Shown piece after piece: positions 8,558-18,043 of a stretch of DNA of 64,000 nucleotides. The notes beneath the pieces were generated by a model. It was not told where the DNA came from, did not search any database, and was given only the letters and a program-made list of their open reading frames with translations. Location of the stretch: positions 150,257 to 214,256 of the forward strand of contig NZ_KI912495.1 in assembly GCF_000518785.1 (NCBI RefSeq), read 5' to 3'. Each line of letters begins with the position of its first letter. Within the stretch, counting starts at the first letter, position 1. A program made the position numbers and the translations under genes. The DNA is from Paenirhizobium selenitireducens ATCC BAA-1503. Lineage in GTDB: Bacteria > Pseudomonadota > Alphaproteobacteria > Rhizobiales > Rhizobiaceae.

Positions 8558-9964
8558 ATGACACAGGACACCGCACTTCTCGACGCCACGGGCCAGCCGG
8601 AAGGCGCCACCGCCGTTGCCGAACGCAAGGTCTTCATCAAGACCTATGGCTGCCAGATGAACGTTTACGATTCCGGCCGCATGACCGATGCGCTGGCCGC
8701 CGAGGGCTATATCGCGACGGAGACCATGGACGATGCCGATCTGGTCCTGCTGAACACCTGCCATATCCGCGAGAAGGCGGCCGAAAAGGTCTATTCCGCG
8801 CTTGGCCGGCTACGCGAGACGAAGAAGGCGCGTGCAGCCGAAGGCCGCGAGTTCATGATCGGGGTCGCCGGCTGCGTCGCCCAGGCGGAAGGCGACGAGA
8901 TCGCCCGCCGCGAGCCCGCCGTCGACGTGGTGATCGGCCCGCAGACCTACCACCGCCTGCCGCAGGCGCTGCGTCGCGCCCGAACCGGCGAGCGGGTGGT
9001 CGATACGGAATACGCCCTGGAAGACAAGTTCGAGCATCTGCCGGACCCGGCCAAGGTCAAGGGCGGGGTGCGCAACGTCACCGCCTTCCTCACTGTCCAG
9101 GAAGGCTGCGACAAGTTCTGCACCTTCTGCGTCGTGCCCTATACCCGTGGCTCGGAAGTCTCCCGGCCGATCGCCCAGATCGTTTTGGAAGCCGAAAAAC
9201 TGGTCGCCTCCGGCGTGCGCGAACTCACCCTGCTCGGCCAGAACGTCAATGCCTGGCACGGCACGGATGCCGCGGGCCGGGCGATCGGCCTTGGCGAACT
9301 GCTCTACAGGCTGGCGGAGATCCCGGGGCTCGCCCGGCTGCGCTACACCACCAGCCATCCCCGCGACATGGATGACCGGCTGATCGAGGCGCATCGCGAC
9401 CTGAGAATGCTGATGCCCTATCTGCACCTGCCGGTGCAGTCCGGTTCGGACCGCATCCTCAAGGCGATGAACCGCCGTCACAAGGCTTCGGAATATATCG
9501 CGCTCGTCGAGCGCATCCGGGCCGCCCGGCCGGACATCGCCCTGTCCGGCGATTTCATCGTCGGCTTCCCCGGTGAGACGGACGCGGACTTCCAGGCGAC
9601 CATGGATCTGGTCGAAACCGTCGGCTACGCTCAGGCCTATTCGTTCAAATATTCGACCCGTCCCGGCACGCCGGGCGCCGACCTGCCGGATCATGTGGCC
9701 GAAGAGGTCAAGGTCGAACGCCTGGCCAGGCTTCAGGAATTGCTGCTGAAACAGCAGCAGGATTTCTCCCGCTCCTTGATTGGACGTGAAATCGACTTAC
9801 TTCTGGAGAAGCCCGGTCGCATGCCCGGTCAATTGATCGGACGATCTCCTTGGCTGCAATCGGTGAATGTTGATGCAAACGCATCGAAAATCGGTGACAT
9901 TATCAATGTACGAATCACCGCAGCCGGCCCAAACAGCTTGTTTGCCGAGGTGGCAGAGGGTTAG
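8558..9964 (+). CDS. miaB: tRNA-2-methylthio-N6-dimethylallyladenosine synthase MiaB
   Basis: 468 residues, radical-SAM methylthiotransferase that modifies A37 of tRNAs. Domain order: an N-terminal MTTase domain with three cysteines ([27 protein letters not shown]), the radical-SAM domain with the CxxxCxxC motif in [17 protein letters not shown], and a C-terminal TRAM domain ending near residue 460. All cluster ligands are present. It begins 57 bases after the acyltransferase and is followed by phoH and ybeY, the usual miaB-phoH-ybeY order of proteobacteria. Confidence 0.97.
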   Translation: MTQDTALLDATGQPEGATAVAERKVFIKTYGCQMNVYDSGRMTDALAAEGYIATETMDDADLVLLNTCHIREKAAEKVYSALGRLRETKKARAAEGREFMIGVAGCVAQAEGDEIARREPAVDVVIGPQTYHRLPQALRRARTGERVVDTEYALEDKFEHLPDPAKVKGGVRNVTAFLTVQEGCDKFCTFCVVPYTRGSEVSRPIAQIVLEAEKLVASGVRELTLLGQNVNAWHGTDAAGRAIGLGELLYRLAEIPGLARLRYTTSHPRDMDDRLIEAHRDLRMLMPYLHLPVQSGSDRILKAMNRRHKASEYIALVERIRAARPDIALSGDFIVGFPGETDADFQATMDLVETVGYAQAYSFKYSTRPGTPGADLPDHVAEEVKVERLARLQELLLKQQQDFSRSLIGREIDLLLEKPGRMPGQLIGRSPWLQSVNVDANASKIGDIINVRITAAGPNSLFAEVAEG

Positions 9965-10003
9965 AGTGAGGGCCATGACCTGATCGAACAGGAGCCTGAT
10001 CGC

Positions 10004-11059
10004 TTGAACGCACAAGAAGTGATTTCTTCATCCTCACGCAACCTCCAAGCCGCCGTGACCGACGCCAATCACTTCATCTTGACGTTCGAGAACAATCGGT
10101 TCGCCAGCGAGCTCTTCGGCCAGTTCGACCAGAACCTCAAGCTGCTGGAAGATCGGCTGCAGATCCAGGCGCGCGCGCGCGGCAATTCCGTGTCGATTTC
10201 CGGCGATCTGCTGGCGACCAACCAGGCGCGCCGGGCGCTGGACTTCCTCTATGCGCGGCTGCAGAGCGGCGGTTCGGTCGAATCGTCCGACGTCGAGGGT
10301 GCGATCCGCATGGCGGTTGCCGCCGACGATCAGCTGACGCTGCCGACGATGGAGCGCAAGGCCAAGCTCTCCATGGCGCAGATTGCCACCCGCAAGAAGA
10401 CCATTTCCGCCCGCACGCCGACGCAGGACGTCTACATGCGCGCGCTCGAGCGCTCGGAACTGGTGTTCGGTGTCGGTCCGGCCGGTACCGGCAAGACCTA
10501 TCTGGCGGTCGCCCACGCGGCGCAACTGCTGGAGCGCGGCGTGGTCGACAAGATCATCCTGTCCCGTCCGGCCGTCGAGGCCGGTGAACGCCTCGGCTTC
10601 CTGCCCGGCGACATGAAGGAGAAGGTCGATCCCTATCTTCGCCCGCTCTATGACGCGCTCTACGACATGATGCCCGGCGACAAGGTCGAACGCGCCATTA
10701 CCGCCGGCGTCATCGAGATCGCGCCGCTCGCATTCATGCGCGGACGCACGCTGGCCAATGCCGCAGTCATTCTCGACGAGGCGCAGAATACCACATCGAT
10801 GCAGATGAAGATGTTCCTGACCCGTCTTGGCGAGAACGCCCGCATGATCGTCACCGGCGACCCCAGCCAGATCGACTTGCCGCGGGGCGTGAAATCCGGA
10901 CTGGTCGAGGCGCTGCAGATCTTGAACGGCGTGGAGGGTGTGTCCTTCGTGCGCTTCAAGGACGTCGATGTCGTGCGCCATCCGCTGGTTGGACGCATCG
11001 TCCGGGCTTATGACGCGCAATATGCGGTGCAGGACGAAAGCGAGCAGACCGACCGTTAG
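10004..11059 (+). CDS. PhoH family ATPase (PhoH-like, ybeZ type)
   Basis: 351 residues starting at TTG, with CAGGAG about 9 bases upstream; no ATG start fits the conserved N-terminus. Walker A is GVGPAGTGKTYLAV and Walker B is AAVILDEAQN. The protein is a cytoplasmic ATPase of the PhoH/YbeZ group, which acts with YbeY in RNA processing and ribosome quality control. It lies between miaB and ybeY, 15 bases before the latter, so co-expression with YbeY is likely. The name PhoH comes from phosphate-starvation induction in E. coli and need not apply here. Confidence 0.93.
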   Translation: MNAQEVISSSSRNLQAAVTDANHFILTFENNRFASELFGQFDQNLKLLEDRLQIQARARGNSVSISGDLLATNQARRALDFLYARLQSGGSVESSDVEGAIRMAVAADDQLTLPTMERKAKLSMAQIATRKKTISARTPTQDVYMRALERSELVFGVGPAGTGKTYLAVAHAAQLLERGVVDKIILSRPAVEAGERLGFLPGDMKEKVDPYLRPLYDALYDMMPGDKVERAITAGVIEIAPLAFMRGRTLANAAVILDEAQNTTSMQMKMFLTRLGENARMIVTGDPSQIDLPRGVKSGLVEALQILNGVEGVSFVRFKDVDVVRHPLVGRIVRAYDAQYAVQDESEQTDR

Positions 11060-11074
11060 GCCGGACGAAGACCC

Positions 11075-11581
11075 ATGCAGCAACTTGACATCCAGATCGC
11101 CGTCGAAGCCGATGGCTGGCCGGAAGAAGTGGAACTTGAGACCGTCTCGAGCCATGTGCTCGAGGCGGCCGCCACCTTCCTGAAGGCCGAGGAGAAGCAG
11201 CCTTTCCCCGCCATGCCTCCGGAAGTGTCCCTGGTTTTTTCCGACGACGCGCAGGTGCGGGCGATCAATGCGGAATGGCGCGGCCAGGACAAGCCGACCA
11301 ACGTGCTGTCCTTCCCGGCTTTCCCGCTCGTTCCCGGAGGCAAGCCGGGGCCGATGCTGGGCGACATCATCATCGCGCGGGAGACGGTTGAGCGCGAAGC
11401 AGCCGATCTCGACAAGAGCTTCAACGACCATCTCACCCATCTCATGGTCCATGGTTTCCTGCATCTCTTCGGCTACGACCACATGGACAGCGAAGAGGCG
11501 GAAAGAATGGAGAGCATCGAGACTCGCATTTTGGCCTCGCTTGGCTTATCTGATCCCTATGCGGGCCAGGACCCGGTTTGA
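11075..11581 (+). CDS. ybeY: Endoribonuclease YbeY, rRNA maturation factor
   Basis: 168 residues. The zinc-binding H3xH5xH signature is present in HLMVHGFLHLFGYDHM near residue 118. YbeY cleaves single-stranded RNA and is needed for 16S rRNA 3'-end maturation and 70S quality control. In Ensifer meliloti the orthologue (SmYbeY) affects small-RNA regulation and symbiosis, which is known biology rather than something visible here. The gene is tightly packed between phoH and the CorC-like gene (12 bases to the next start). Confidence 0.95.
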   Translation: MQQLDIQIAVEADGWPEEVELETVSSHVLEAAATFLKAEEKQPFPAMPPEVSLVFSDDAQVRAINAEWRGQDKPTNVLSFPAFPLVPGGKPGPMLGDIIIARETVEREAADLDKSFNDHLTHLMVHGFLHLFGYDHMDSEEAERMESIETRILASLGLSDPYAGQDPV

Positions 11582-11593
11582 CAGTTTGGAATA

Positions 11594-12772
11594 ATGAGCG
11601 ATTTTTCGACGAGAGCGGCCTCTGAGGCCAATGAGGGATCGGACGGTTCCTCTTCGGATGAAGGCGGCAGTCCTTCGCGGCCGGAGAGTACCGGCCGAGC
11701 AAACACTTCCTTTTGGGCGCGAGCCGCCCGCATATTGAGGCCGTCGCAGGCGTCCAGCCTGCGCGAGGACCTGACGGACGCTCTTAGAGCCGATGCCGGC
11801 ACCGGCGACGTCTTCACGCCCGAGGAACGGGCGATGCTCAACAACATCCTGCGCTTCCGCGAGGTGCGGGTGGAGGACGTGATGGTCCCGCGCGTCGACA
11901 TCGAGGCGGTCGACCAGAGCATCAGCATCGGCGAGTTGATGGTGATCTTCGAGGAGTCCGGCCGATCGCGTATGCCGGTCTACTGCGACACGCTCGATGA
12001 TCCGCGCGGCATGGTGCACATCCGCGATCTTCTGTCCTATGTGACGAAGCAGGCCCGCAACAAGCGCCGCAATGGTGTGCGGCAGGCCCAGGAAAAGACG
12101 GAGAAGGCGGATAAACCCACGCGCGCGGCCAAGACGGATTTCGACCTTGCGCGTGTCGACCTTTCCAAGACCGTCGCGGAATGCGGCATCGTCCGTTCGA
12201 TCCTCTTCGTTCCGCCTTCGATGCTGGCCTCCGATCTGTTGAGCCGGATGCAGGCGGCCCGCACCCAGATCGCCCTGGTGATCGATGAATATGGCGGCAC
12301 CGACGGGCTGGTCTCCCATGAGGATATCGTCGAAATGGTCGTCGGCGACATCGAGGACGAGCATGACGACGAGGAGGCGATGTTCAGCCGTGTGTCGGAT
12401 GACGTGCTGGTGGCCGATGCACGCATCGAACTGGAGGAGATTGCCGCGGCGATTGGCTCCGATTTCGATGTTCGCGATCAACTCGACGACGTCGACACGC
12501 TGGGTGGCTTGATCTTCGCGGCGCTGGGACGCATTCCTGTGCGTGGCGAGGTCGTCCAGGCGCTGCCCGGCTTCGAATTCCACATTCTCGATGCAGATCC
12601 CCGGCGCATCAAGCGTGTCCGCATCGTGCGCAAGCGCCCTGCGGCCCGCCGGCGCGTCACGAAGGGTGAAGTCGAGGTGCCCGCCTCGTCGGGGAAGACG
12701 CGAGCCGCGGCAAAAGGAGATTTGGCCGTGATGGACGAGGCGCTTCCGACGGACGCCGATAGCAACGCCTGA
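11594..12772 (+). CDS. CorC/HlyC family CBS-domain protein
   Basis: 392 residues with two CBS domains (about residues 90-215, starting at VEDVMVPRVDIEAVD and continuing with FVPPSMLASDLLSRMQ) followed by a CorC_HlyC transporter-associated domain near residue 255-345 (DDVLVADARIELEEI). The DUF21 membrane domain of larger family members is missing, so this is a soluble form, as in E. coli CorC. It is usually encoded after ybeY and before lnt, as here. The role is in magnesium/cobalt efflux or magnesium homeostasis by analogy. The C-terminal tail is basic, then acidic and of low complexity. Confidence 0.88.
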   Translation: MSDFSTRAASEANEGSDGSSSDEGGSPSRPESTGRANTSFWARAARILRPSQASSLREDLTDALRADAGTGDVFTPEERAMLNNILRFREVRVEDVMVPRVDIEAVDQSISIGELMVIFEESGRSRMPVYCDTLDDPRGMVHIRDLLSYVTKQARNKRRNGVRQAQEKTEKADKPTRAAKTDFDLARVDLSKTVAECGIVRSILFVPPSMLASDLLSRMQAARTQIALVIDEYGGTDGLVSHEDIVEMVVGDIEDEHDDEEAMFSRVSDDVLVADARIELEEIAAAIGSDFDVRDQLDDVDTLGGLIFAALGRIPVRGEVVQALPGFEFHILDADPRRIKRVRIVRKRPAARRRVTKGEVEVPASSGKTRAAAKGDLAVMDEALPTDADSNA

Positions 12773-12873
12773 CGCCCCGGTCTCCGGCGATCCGTTCCTA
12801 TCCGCACGACAAGCCCGGTGTTTTTTGGAACACTGCGGACGAAACGATTCGCGGACATGGAAAGGGACGGGGC

Positions 12874-14463
12874 ATGGAACGGCTGGCCGGGAGGATCATG
12901 CTGCTCGGGGGGGCGAAACGCGCATTTCTGGCGTTTTTCGCCGGAGCGCTCGGCGCGCTCGCGCTGCCACCCTTCGGCTTCTTTGCCGTCTTCTTCATCT
13001 CCTTTCCCCTTCTCGTCTGGCTGCTGGACGGCATTTCCGGCAATCCTGACCGCGGCCATTCCTTCGGTTTGCGATCCGCCTTTGTCACCGGCTGGCTGTT
13101 CGGCTTCGGCTATTTCACTGCCGGACTTTGGTGGCTCGGCAATGCGCTGCTGTTCGAGGCCGAGGAGTTCGCGTGGGCGCTGCCGCTGGCCGTGCTGGGC
13201 CTGCCGGCGGTGCTGGCGATCTTCTACGGATTGGCGACGACGCTTGCCCGGCTCGTCTGGTCGGATGGCATGGGGCGGATAGCGGCACTTGCCGCCGGCT
13301 TCGGTCTGGCCGAGTGGCTGCGCAGCTTCGTAGCGACCGGCTTTCCGTGGAATGCCATCGGCTATGGGGCGATGCCGATCCCGTTGATGATGCAGTCAGC
13401 CGCGCCGCTCGGGCTGTTCGGGGTCAGCACGCTTGCCGTCTTCGTCTTCGCCGCGCCGGCGCTGCTCGGCACCCGAAAGGGGCTTGTTCCGGGGCTTGCG
13501 CTGGCCGGCCTGCTCTTTGCCGCCCATCTCGGCTATGGCGCCTTCAGGCTGCAGGAGCTTCTGCCGGCCGGCGCAAGCAGTCTGACGGTGCGGCTGGTGC
13601 AGCCGGCGATCGACCAGGCGAAGAAGCTGGAGAATGCCGATCGCATCGATGTGTTCAACCAGCACCTTGCGCTGTCGGCGCAGCCGGTCGAGCCCGGCAA
13701 GCCGGAGCCGGACATGATCGTCTGGCCGGAAACCTCCATCCCGTTCATCCTCACAGAGCATCCCGACGCCTTGTCGCGGATCGCCGATATGCTGAAGGAT
13801 GGCCAGGTGCTGGTGACCGGCGCTGTGCGTGCCGAGGATCAGGGGGCGGGCCAGGCGCCGCGCTACTACAATTCGGTCTACGTGATCGACGACAAGGGGC
13901 AGATCCTCTCCGCTTCCGACAAGGTGCACCTGACTCCCTTCGGCGAATACGTTCCCTACGAGGAGGTGCTGCGCCGGGTCGGCTTCGACAATCTGATCAG
14001 CCTGCCGGGTGGTTTTTCTCCGGCCTCGCAGCGCACGCTTTTGACCCTGCCGTCCGGGATCGGTCTCTATCCGCTGATCTGCTACGAGATCATATTTCCC
14101 GATGAAGTTGACATCCCGGCAGGCAAGGCCGGCGCCATTGTCAACCTGACGAACGATGCGTGGTTCGGCGCGACGCCGGGGCCCTATCAGCACTTTCTCC
14201 AGGCGCGCATACGCGCCGTTGAGGCAGGTTTGACGCTCATTCGGGGCGCCAACAACGGCATTTCCGCCGTTGTTGATCCGCGCGGGCGTATTATTTCTGG
14301 GGTGGCGCTGAATGCCCGGGGAGCGGAAGATGCAACCTTTGGTGTCATTGCTGTCTCGAATTGGAACAACAGTGATCGCAAACTAAACTTCTGGTTGGTT
14401 ATGCTTGCCGTCGCATCGGCTGCGTTGATTTCACGCATGGGTTTTATTTTTCGGAAGAATTGA
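12874..14463 (+). CDS. lnt: Apolipoprotein N-acyltransferase
   Basis: 529 residues, inner-membrane enzyme that adds the third acyl chain to lipoproteins. The N-terminal half has six or more hydrophobic helices (AFFAGALGALALPPFGFFAV onward); the periplasmic C-terminal part is a carbon-nitrogen hydrolase domain with the Glu-Lys-Cys triad in VWPETSIPF, KVHLTPFGEYVP and PLICYEIIFP. A final hydrophobic segment (LNFWLVMLAVASAALIS) anchors the end. GGGACGGGGC precedes the ATG. It follows the CorC-like gene after about 100 bases, as in other proteobacteria. Confidence 0.95.
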   Translation: MERLAGRIMLLGGAKRAFLAFFAGALGALALPPFGFFAVFFISFPLLVWLLDGISGNPDRGHSFGLRSAFVTGWLFGFGYFTAGLWWLGNALLFEAEEFAWALPLAVLGLPAVLAIFYGLATTLARLVWSDGMGRIAALAAGFGLAEWLRSFVATGFPWNAIGYGAMPIPLMMQSAAPLGLFGVSTLAVFVFAAPALLGTRKGLVPGLALAGLLFAAHLGYGAFRLQELLPAGASSLTVRLVQPAIDQAKKLENADRIDVFNQHLALSAQPVEPGKPEPDMIVWPETSIPFILTEHPDALSRIADMLKDGQVLVTGAVRAEDQGAGQAPRYYNSVYVIDDKGQILSASDKVHLTPFGEYVPYEEVLRRVGFDNLISLPGGFSPASQRTLLTLPSGIGLYPLICYEIIFPDEVDIPAGKAGAIVNLTNDAWFGATPGPYQHFLQARIRAVEAGLTLIRGANNGISAVVDPRGRIISGVALNARGAEDATFGVIAVSNWNNSDRKLNFWLVMLAVASAALISRMGFIFRKN

Positions 14464-14488
14464 CCAAAAACCCCTAAAATTGCATAGT
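14460..14488 (+). promoter_or_regulatory. Candidate promoter for the XRE regulator gene
   Basis: TTGACC, 17 bases, then CATAGT. The -35 box overlaps the lnt stop codon. It would give a leader of about 115 bases before the regulator start at 14611. This is a close match to the rhizobial housekeeping consensus; it is untested. Confidence 0.5.
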
Positions 14489-14610
14489 GGATTGAACCAT
14501 AGGTCCGTACGTATGCTTGAAGTTCATGAATGGCGTGTGCAACGCCACGTTATGCTCCGTCCGGCGCAGAGGGTCATGGTCGAATTGCCAACACTTGTCA
14601 GGATCGCAAC

Positions 14611-15030
14611 ATGATCGAGAATAAAAAGAAGCCGAACCCGATCGACATTCATGTCGGTAGCCGGATTCGTCTTCGCCGCACCATGCTGGGCATGAGCCAG
14701 GAGAAACTGGGCGAGAGCCTCGGAATCACCTTCCAGCAAATCCAGAAATACGAAAAAGGCACAAACCGCGTTGGCGCCAGCCGCCTTCAGAACATCTCCA
14801 ATATTCTGAACGTCCCGGTTTCCTTTTTCTTCGAAGATGCGCCGGGCGAACAGTCGTCGGGTGCCAACGGCATGGCCGAAGCGTCCAGCTCCAACTATGT
14901 CGTCGACTTCCTGTCGTCGTCGGAAGGCCTGCAGTTGAACCGCGCTTTCGTCAAGATCGCCGATCCCAAGGTTCGTCGCAAGCTGGTCGACCTCGTCAAG
15001 GCACTGGCCGCGGAAGCGGACGCTGACTGA
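14611..15030 (+). CDS. XRE-family regulator, PraR/PhrR-like
   Basis: 139 residues with an N-terminal Cro/C1 helix-turn-helix at about residues 14-68 (GSRIRLRRTMLGMSQEKLGE and ITFQQIQKYEKGTNRVGA). The C-terminal half has no recognised sensor domain. A near-invariant protein of this length lies just upstream of metK in many Rhizobiales. In Azorhizobium and Rhizobium the named members are PraR, a repressor affecting biofilm and symbiotic genes, and PhrR in Ensifer medicae. The identification as PraR rests on the sequence start, length and neighbourhood. A terminator follows the stop by 28 bases, so it is probably monocistronic. Confidence 0.85.
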   Translation: MIENKKKPNPIDIHVGSRIRLRRTMLGMSQEKLGESLGITFQQIQKYEKGTNRVGASRLQNISNILNVPVSFFFEDAPGEQSSGANGMAEASSSNYVVDFLSSSEGLQLNRAFVKIADPKVRRKLVDLVKALAAEADAD

Positions 15031-15057
15031 CCTTTTGGCCAGACGGGTGCGAAAGAG

Positions 15058-15082
15058 AGCGGCCCTTCGGTCGCTTTTTTTC
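15058..15082 (+). terminator. Rho-independent terminator after the XRE regulator
   Basis: A 7-bp stem (AGCGGCC with GGTCGCT, one G-T pair) around a CTTC loop is followed by seven T residues. It separates the regulator from metK. Confidence 0.85.
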
Positions 15083-15108
15083 TGTCTGGCGGGGGTCCTG
15101 AAATTCCC

Positions 15109-15128
15109 ACATAAAGATATATTTATGT
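15109..15128. promoter_or_regulatory. 20-bp near-perfect palindrome upstream of metK, candidate operator
   Basis: Arms ACATAAA and TTTATGT are perfect; the centre GATATA is one change from the symmetric GATATC. It lies 71-90 bases before the metK start, downstream of the previous gene's terminator. The shape fits an ArsR-type dimer site, and SAH-responsive SahR-like regulators of methionine genes are the obvious candidates by location. No such regulator is encoded nearby. Confidence 0.55.
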
Positions 15129-15199
15129 CGTTGTCTGCTTGTTTTTCGCGCGTGAACTGAGTAACAAGGGCGAGGCCTGTTCTTTGAGGGGAATCCCGA

Positions 15200-16438
<1,239 letters not shown>

Positions 16439-16444
16439 GGCGAA

Positions 16445-17146
16445 ATGACGGAAGCGGAACGCAGGACACGGTCGACCGAAGCTTTCTTCGGTCGACGCAA
16501 GGGAAAGCCATTGCGCGACCAGCAGGTCGAGCGAATGGAAACCCTCCTGCCGGAGCTGAAGATCGACCTGGTGTCCAGGCCGCCGGCTGACCTCAACGCG
16601 CTGTTTCCGCACGCCGTGGACAAGGTTCGTCTTGAGATCGGTTTCGGCGGCGGTGAGCATCTCGTCCACCGCGCCCGCACCAACCCGGACACCGGCTTTA
16701 TCGGCGTCGAGCCTTTCGTCAATTCCATGGCCAAGCTCCTGGCCGTGGTCGAGGCCGAGGGGCTGAAGAACATCCGTGTTCATGACGATGACGCCACCCA
16801 GTTGCTCGACTGGATGCCGGAGGGCTCGGTCGATCAGATCGAACTGCTTTATCCCGATCCCTGGCCGAAGAAGAAACACTGGAAACGGCGCTTCGTCTCG
16901 CAGGTCAATCTCGACCGCTTCCACCGCGTGCTGAAGCCGGGCGGGCTGTTCTGCTTCGCCTCGGACATCGATACCTATGTCAACTGGACGCTGCAGCATT
17001 GCCGGCAGCATGGCGGCTTCGAATGGACGGCGCGCAACGCCTCCGACTGGCTGACCCCGTTTTCCGGTTGGCCGGGAACGCGCTACGAAGCCAAGGCGAA
17101 GCGCGAGGGTCGCGCCTCTGCCTATCTCACATTCCGTAAGTCGTGA
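16445..17146 (+). CDS. trmB: tRNA (guanine-N7-)-methyltransferase
   Basis: 233 residues, SAM-dependent enzyme that makes m7G46 in tRNA. The SAM-binding loop appears as [17 protein letters not shown], and the family motif [15 protein letters not shown] follows, with the C-terminal [13 protein letters not shown] that closes the active site. It starts six bases after metK, a linkage seen in other alphaproteobacteria that puts a SAM consumer beside SAM synthase. It converges with the DUF1150 gene with only nine bases between the stops. Confidence 0.95.
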   Translation: MTEAERRTRSTEAFFGRRKGKPLRDQQVERMETLLPELKIDLVSRPPADLNALFPHAVDKVRLEIGFGGGEHLVHRARTNPDTGFIGVEPFVNSMAKLLAVVEAEGLKNIRVHDDDATQLLDWMPEGSVDQIELLYPDPWPKKKHWKRRFVSQVNLDRFHRVLKPGGLFCFASDIDTYVNWTLQHCRQHGGFEWTARNASDWLTPFSGWPGTRYEAKAKREGRASAYLTFRKS

Positions 17147-17155
17147 TAGAAACGG

Positions 17156-17413
17156 TTAGTGGAGGCTGACCGTCTTGAGGTCGTCCTCGGCAGCCTTGTA
17201 GAAGGTGCTGGAGCGGTTGTCGGTCAGCAGGATCGGCGTGCCGTCCGCGCCGAACAGGGCCCATAGGTCGAGACTGGGGTCGATATCCGGTGCTTCGGGA
17301 AAGCAGCGGGACACTTCTTCCGAGCGCATCTTGCGGATGTAGCCGACTTCGCCGGCGCCGAGATGCGCCAGTTCGGATTGGGTCAGGCGGCCGTTTACTT
17401 CTCTCATCAACAT
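17156..17413 (-). CDS. DUF1150-family protein
   Basis: 85 residues from the ATG at 17413, preceded on the minus strand by GGAGG with six bases spacing. The reading frame is open further upstream, but that part has no family similarity and overlaps the region next to hsp20. The protein reads REVNGRLTQSELAHLGAGEVGYIRKM and ends with ILLTDNRSSTFYKAAEDDLK, matching a short alphaproteobacterial family of unknown function that is usually encoded directly after a small heat-shock protein. That is also the case here (50 bases after hsp20, same strand), so a role linked to Hsp20 or stress is inferred. Confidence 0.8.
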   Translation of the reverse strand: MLMREVNGRLTQSELAHLGAGEVGYIRKMRSEEVSRCFPEAPDIDPSLDLWALFGADGTPILLTDNRSSTFYKAAEDDLKTVSLH

Positions 17414-17462
17414 TCCGATCCTCCGCCACTGAGGGAGCCACGGCACGATCATGCCGTTAACC

Positions 17463-17888
17463 CTACTGTGCAGCGGAAATGTTAATTTTTCGCACCACCT
17501 CGGCCGATTGCGGGCGCACGAGATCGATCGACAGAAGGCCGTGGCGCAGCGTCGCGCTGAGCACGTCCATGCCGCTCTCAAGCAGGAAAACCCGCTGGAA
17601 CTGGCGGGCCGCGATGCCGCGAAAGAGATAGTTCGGCTCGTCGCGCTCGGCCTGGCGCCCGCGGATGACGAGCTGTTCGGCCTCGACGAGGACCTCCAGT
17701 TCGTCTTCGCCGAAGCCGGCGACGGCCAGGGTGATTCGCAAGCGCTCGGCCACCGTCTCGTCGCTGCGCAATCTCTCGATGTTGAACGGCGGATAGCCGT
17801 CGCTCGGTCGGTTGACGCGCCCCGAAACCGGATCGCCCATTCCGAATCCGATCAGCAGCGGGCGCGCCGATGTCTTGGTGCTTCTCAT
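17463..17888 (-). CDS. Small heat-shock protein, Hsp20/IbpA family
   Basis: 141 residues with an alpha-crystallin domain: YPPFNIERLRSDETVAERLRITLAVAGF leads into the beta strands ELEVLVEAEQLVIRGRQ and the GIAARQFQRVFLLESGMDV segment. It acts as an ATP-independent holdase for unfolded proteins. The ATG at 17888 gives the typical IbpA-like start and has GAGGA about 7 bases upstream; an open frame extends a further 35 codons without family character. The ribosome-binding site lies inside a possible hairpin (see the leader entry), so heat control of translation is plausible. Confidence 0.88.
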   Translation of the reverse strand: MRSTKTSARPLLIGFGMGDPVSGRVNRPSDGYPPFNIERLRSDETVAERLRITLAVAGFGEDELEVLVEAEQLVIRGRQAERDEPNYLFRGIAARQFQRVFLLESGMDVLSATLRHGLLSIDLVRPQSAEVVRKINISAAQ

Positions 17889-17939
17889 CGATGGTCCTCG
17901 TCCAGGATGCCGTTTCCGGCCGGGACCGAAATCGTCATG
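17889..17939 (-). promoter_or_regulatory. hsp20 leader with two hairpins, possible RNA thermometer
   Basis: Read on the minus strand, GCCG-GAAA-CGGC (17909-17920) forms a stable GNRA-capped hairpin. Next, UCCU-GGACG-AGGA (17895-17907) pairs the GAGGA ribosome-binding site with an upstream UCCU. GGUCC/GGACC (17923-17927 with 17893-17897) is an alternative, longer-range pairing that also hides the site. This resembles ROSE-type heat control of rhizobial small heat-shock genes, but the ROSE core motif is not clearly present. Confidence 0.4.
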
Positions 17940-17945
17940 ACCCTG

Positions 17946-17974
17946 AATATGGGTTGGGCGAGGCGGCTCCGCAA
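17946..17974 (-). promoter_or_regulatory. Candidate promoter for hsp20
   Basis: On the minus strand TTGCGG, 17 bases, then CATATT. It would start the transcript near 17939, giving a leader of about 50 bases. An RpoH promoter was not recognised. Confidence 0.4.
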
Positions 17975-18043
17975 GCGCTTCGGATCTTGACAAGCGTTGC
18001 CGGCGGGCTCAACTGGCGGGCCCTCAAATTCGAGATCGGACGC

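Noticed and set aside
15083-15199. SAM-II or SAM/SAH riboswitch before metK
   Set aside because: No conserved pseudoknot elements could be identified; the region is better explained by a DNA palindrome.
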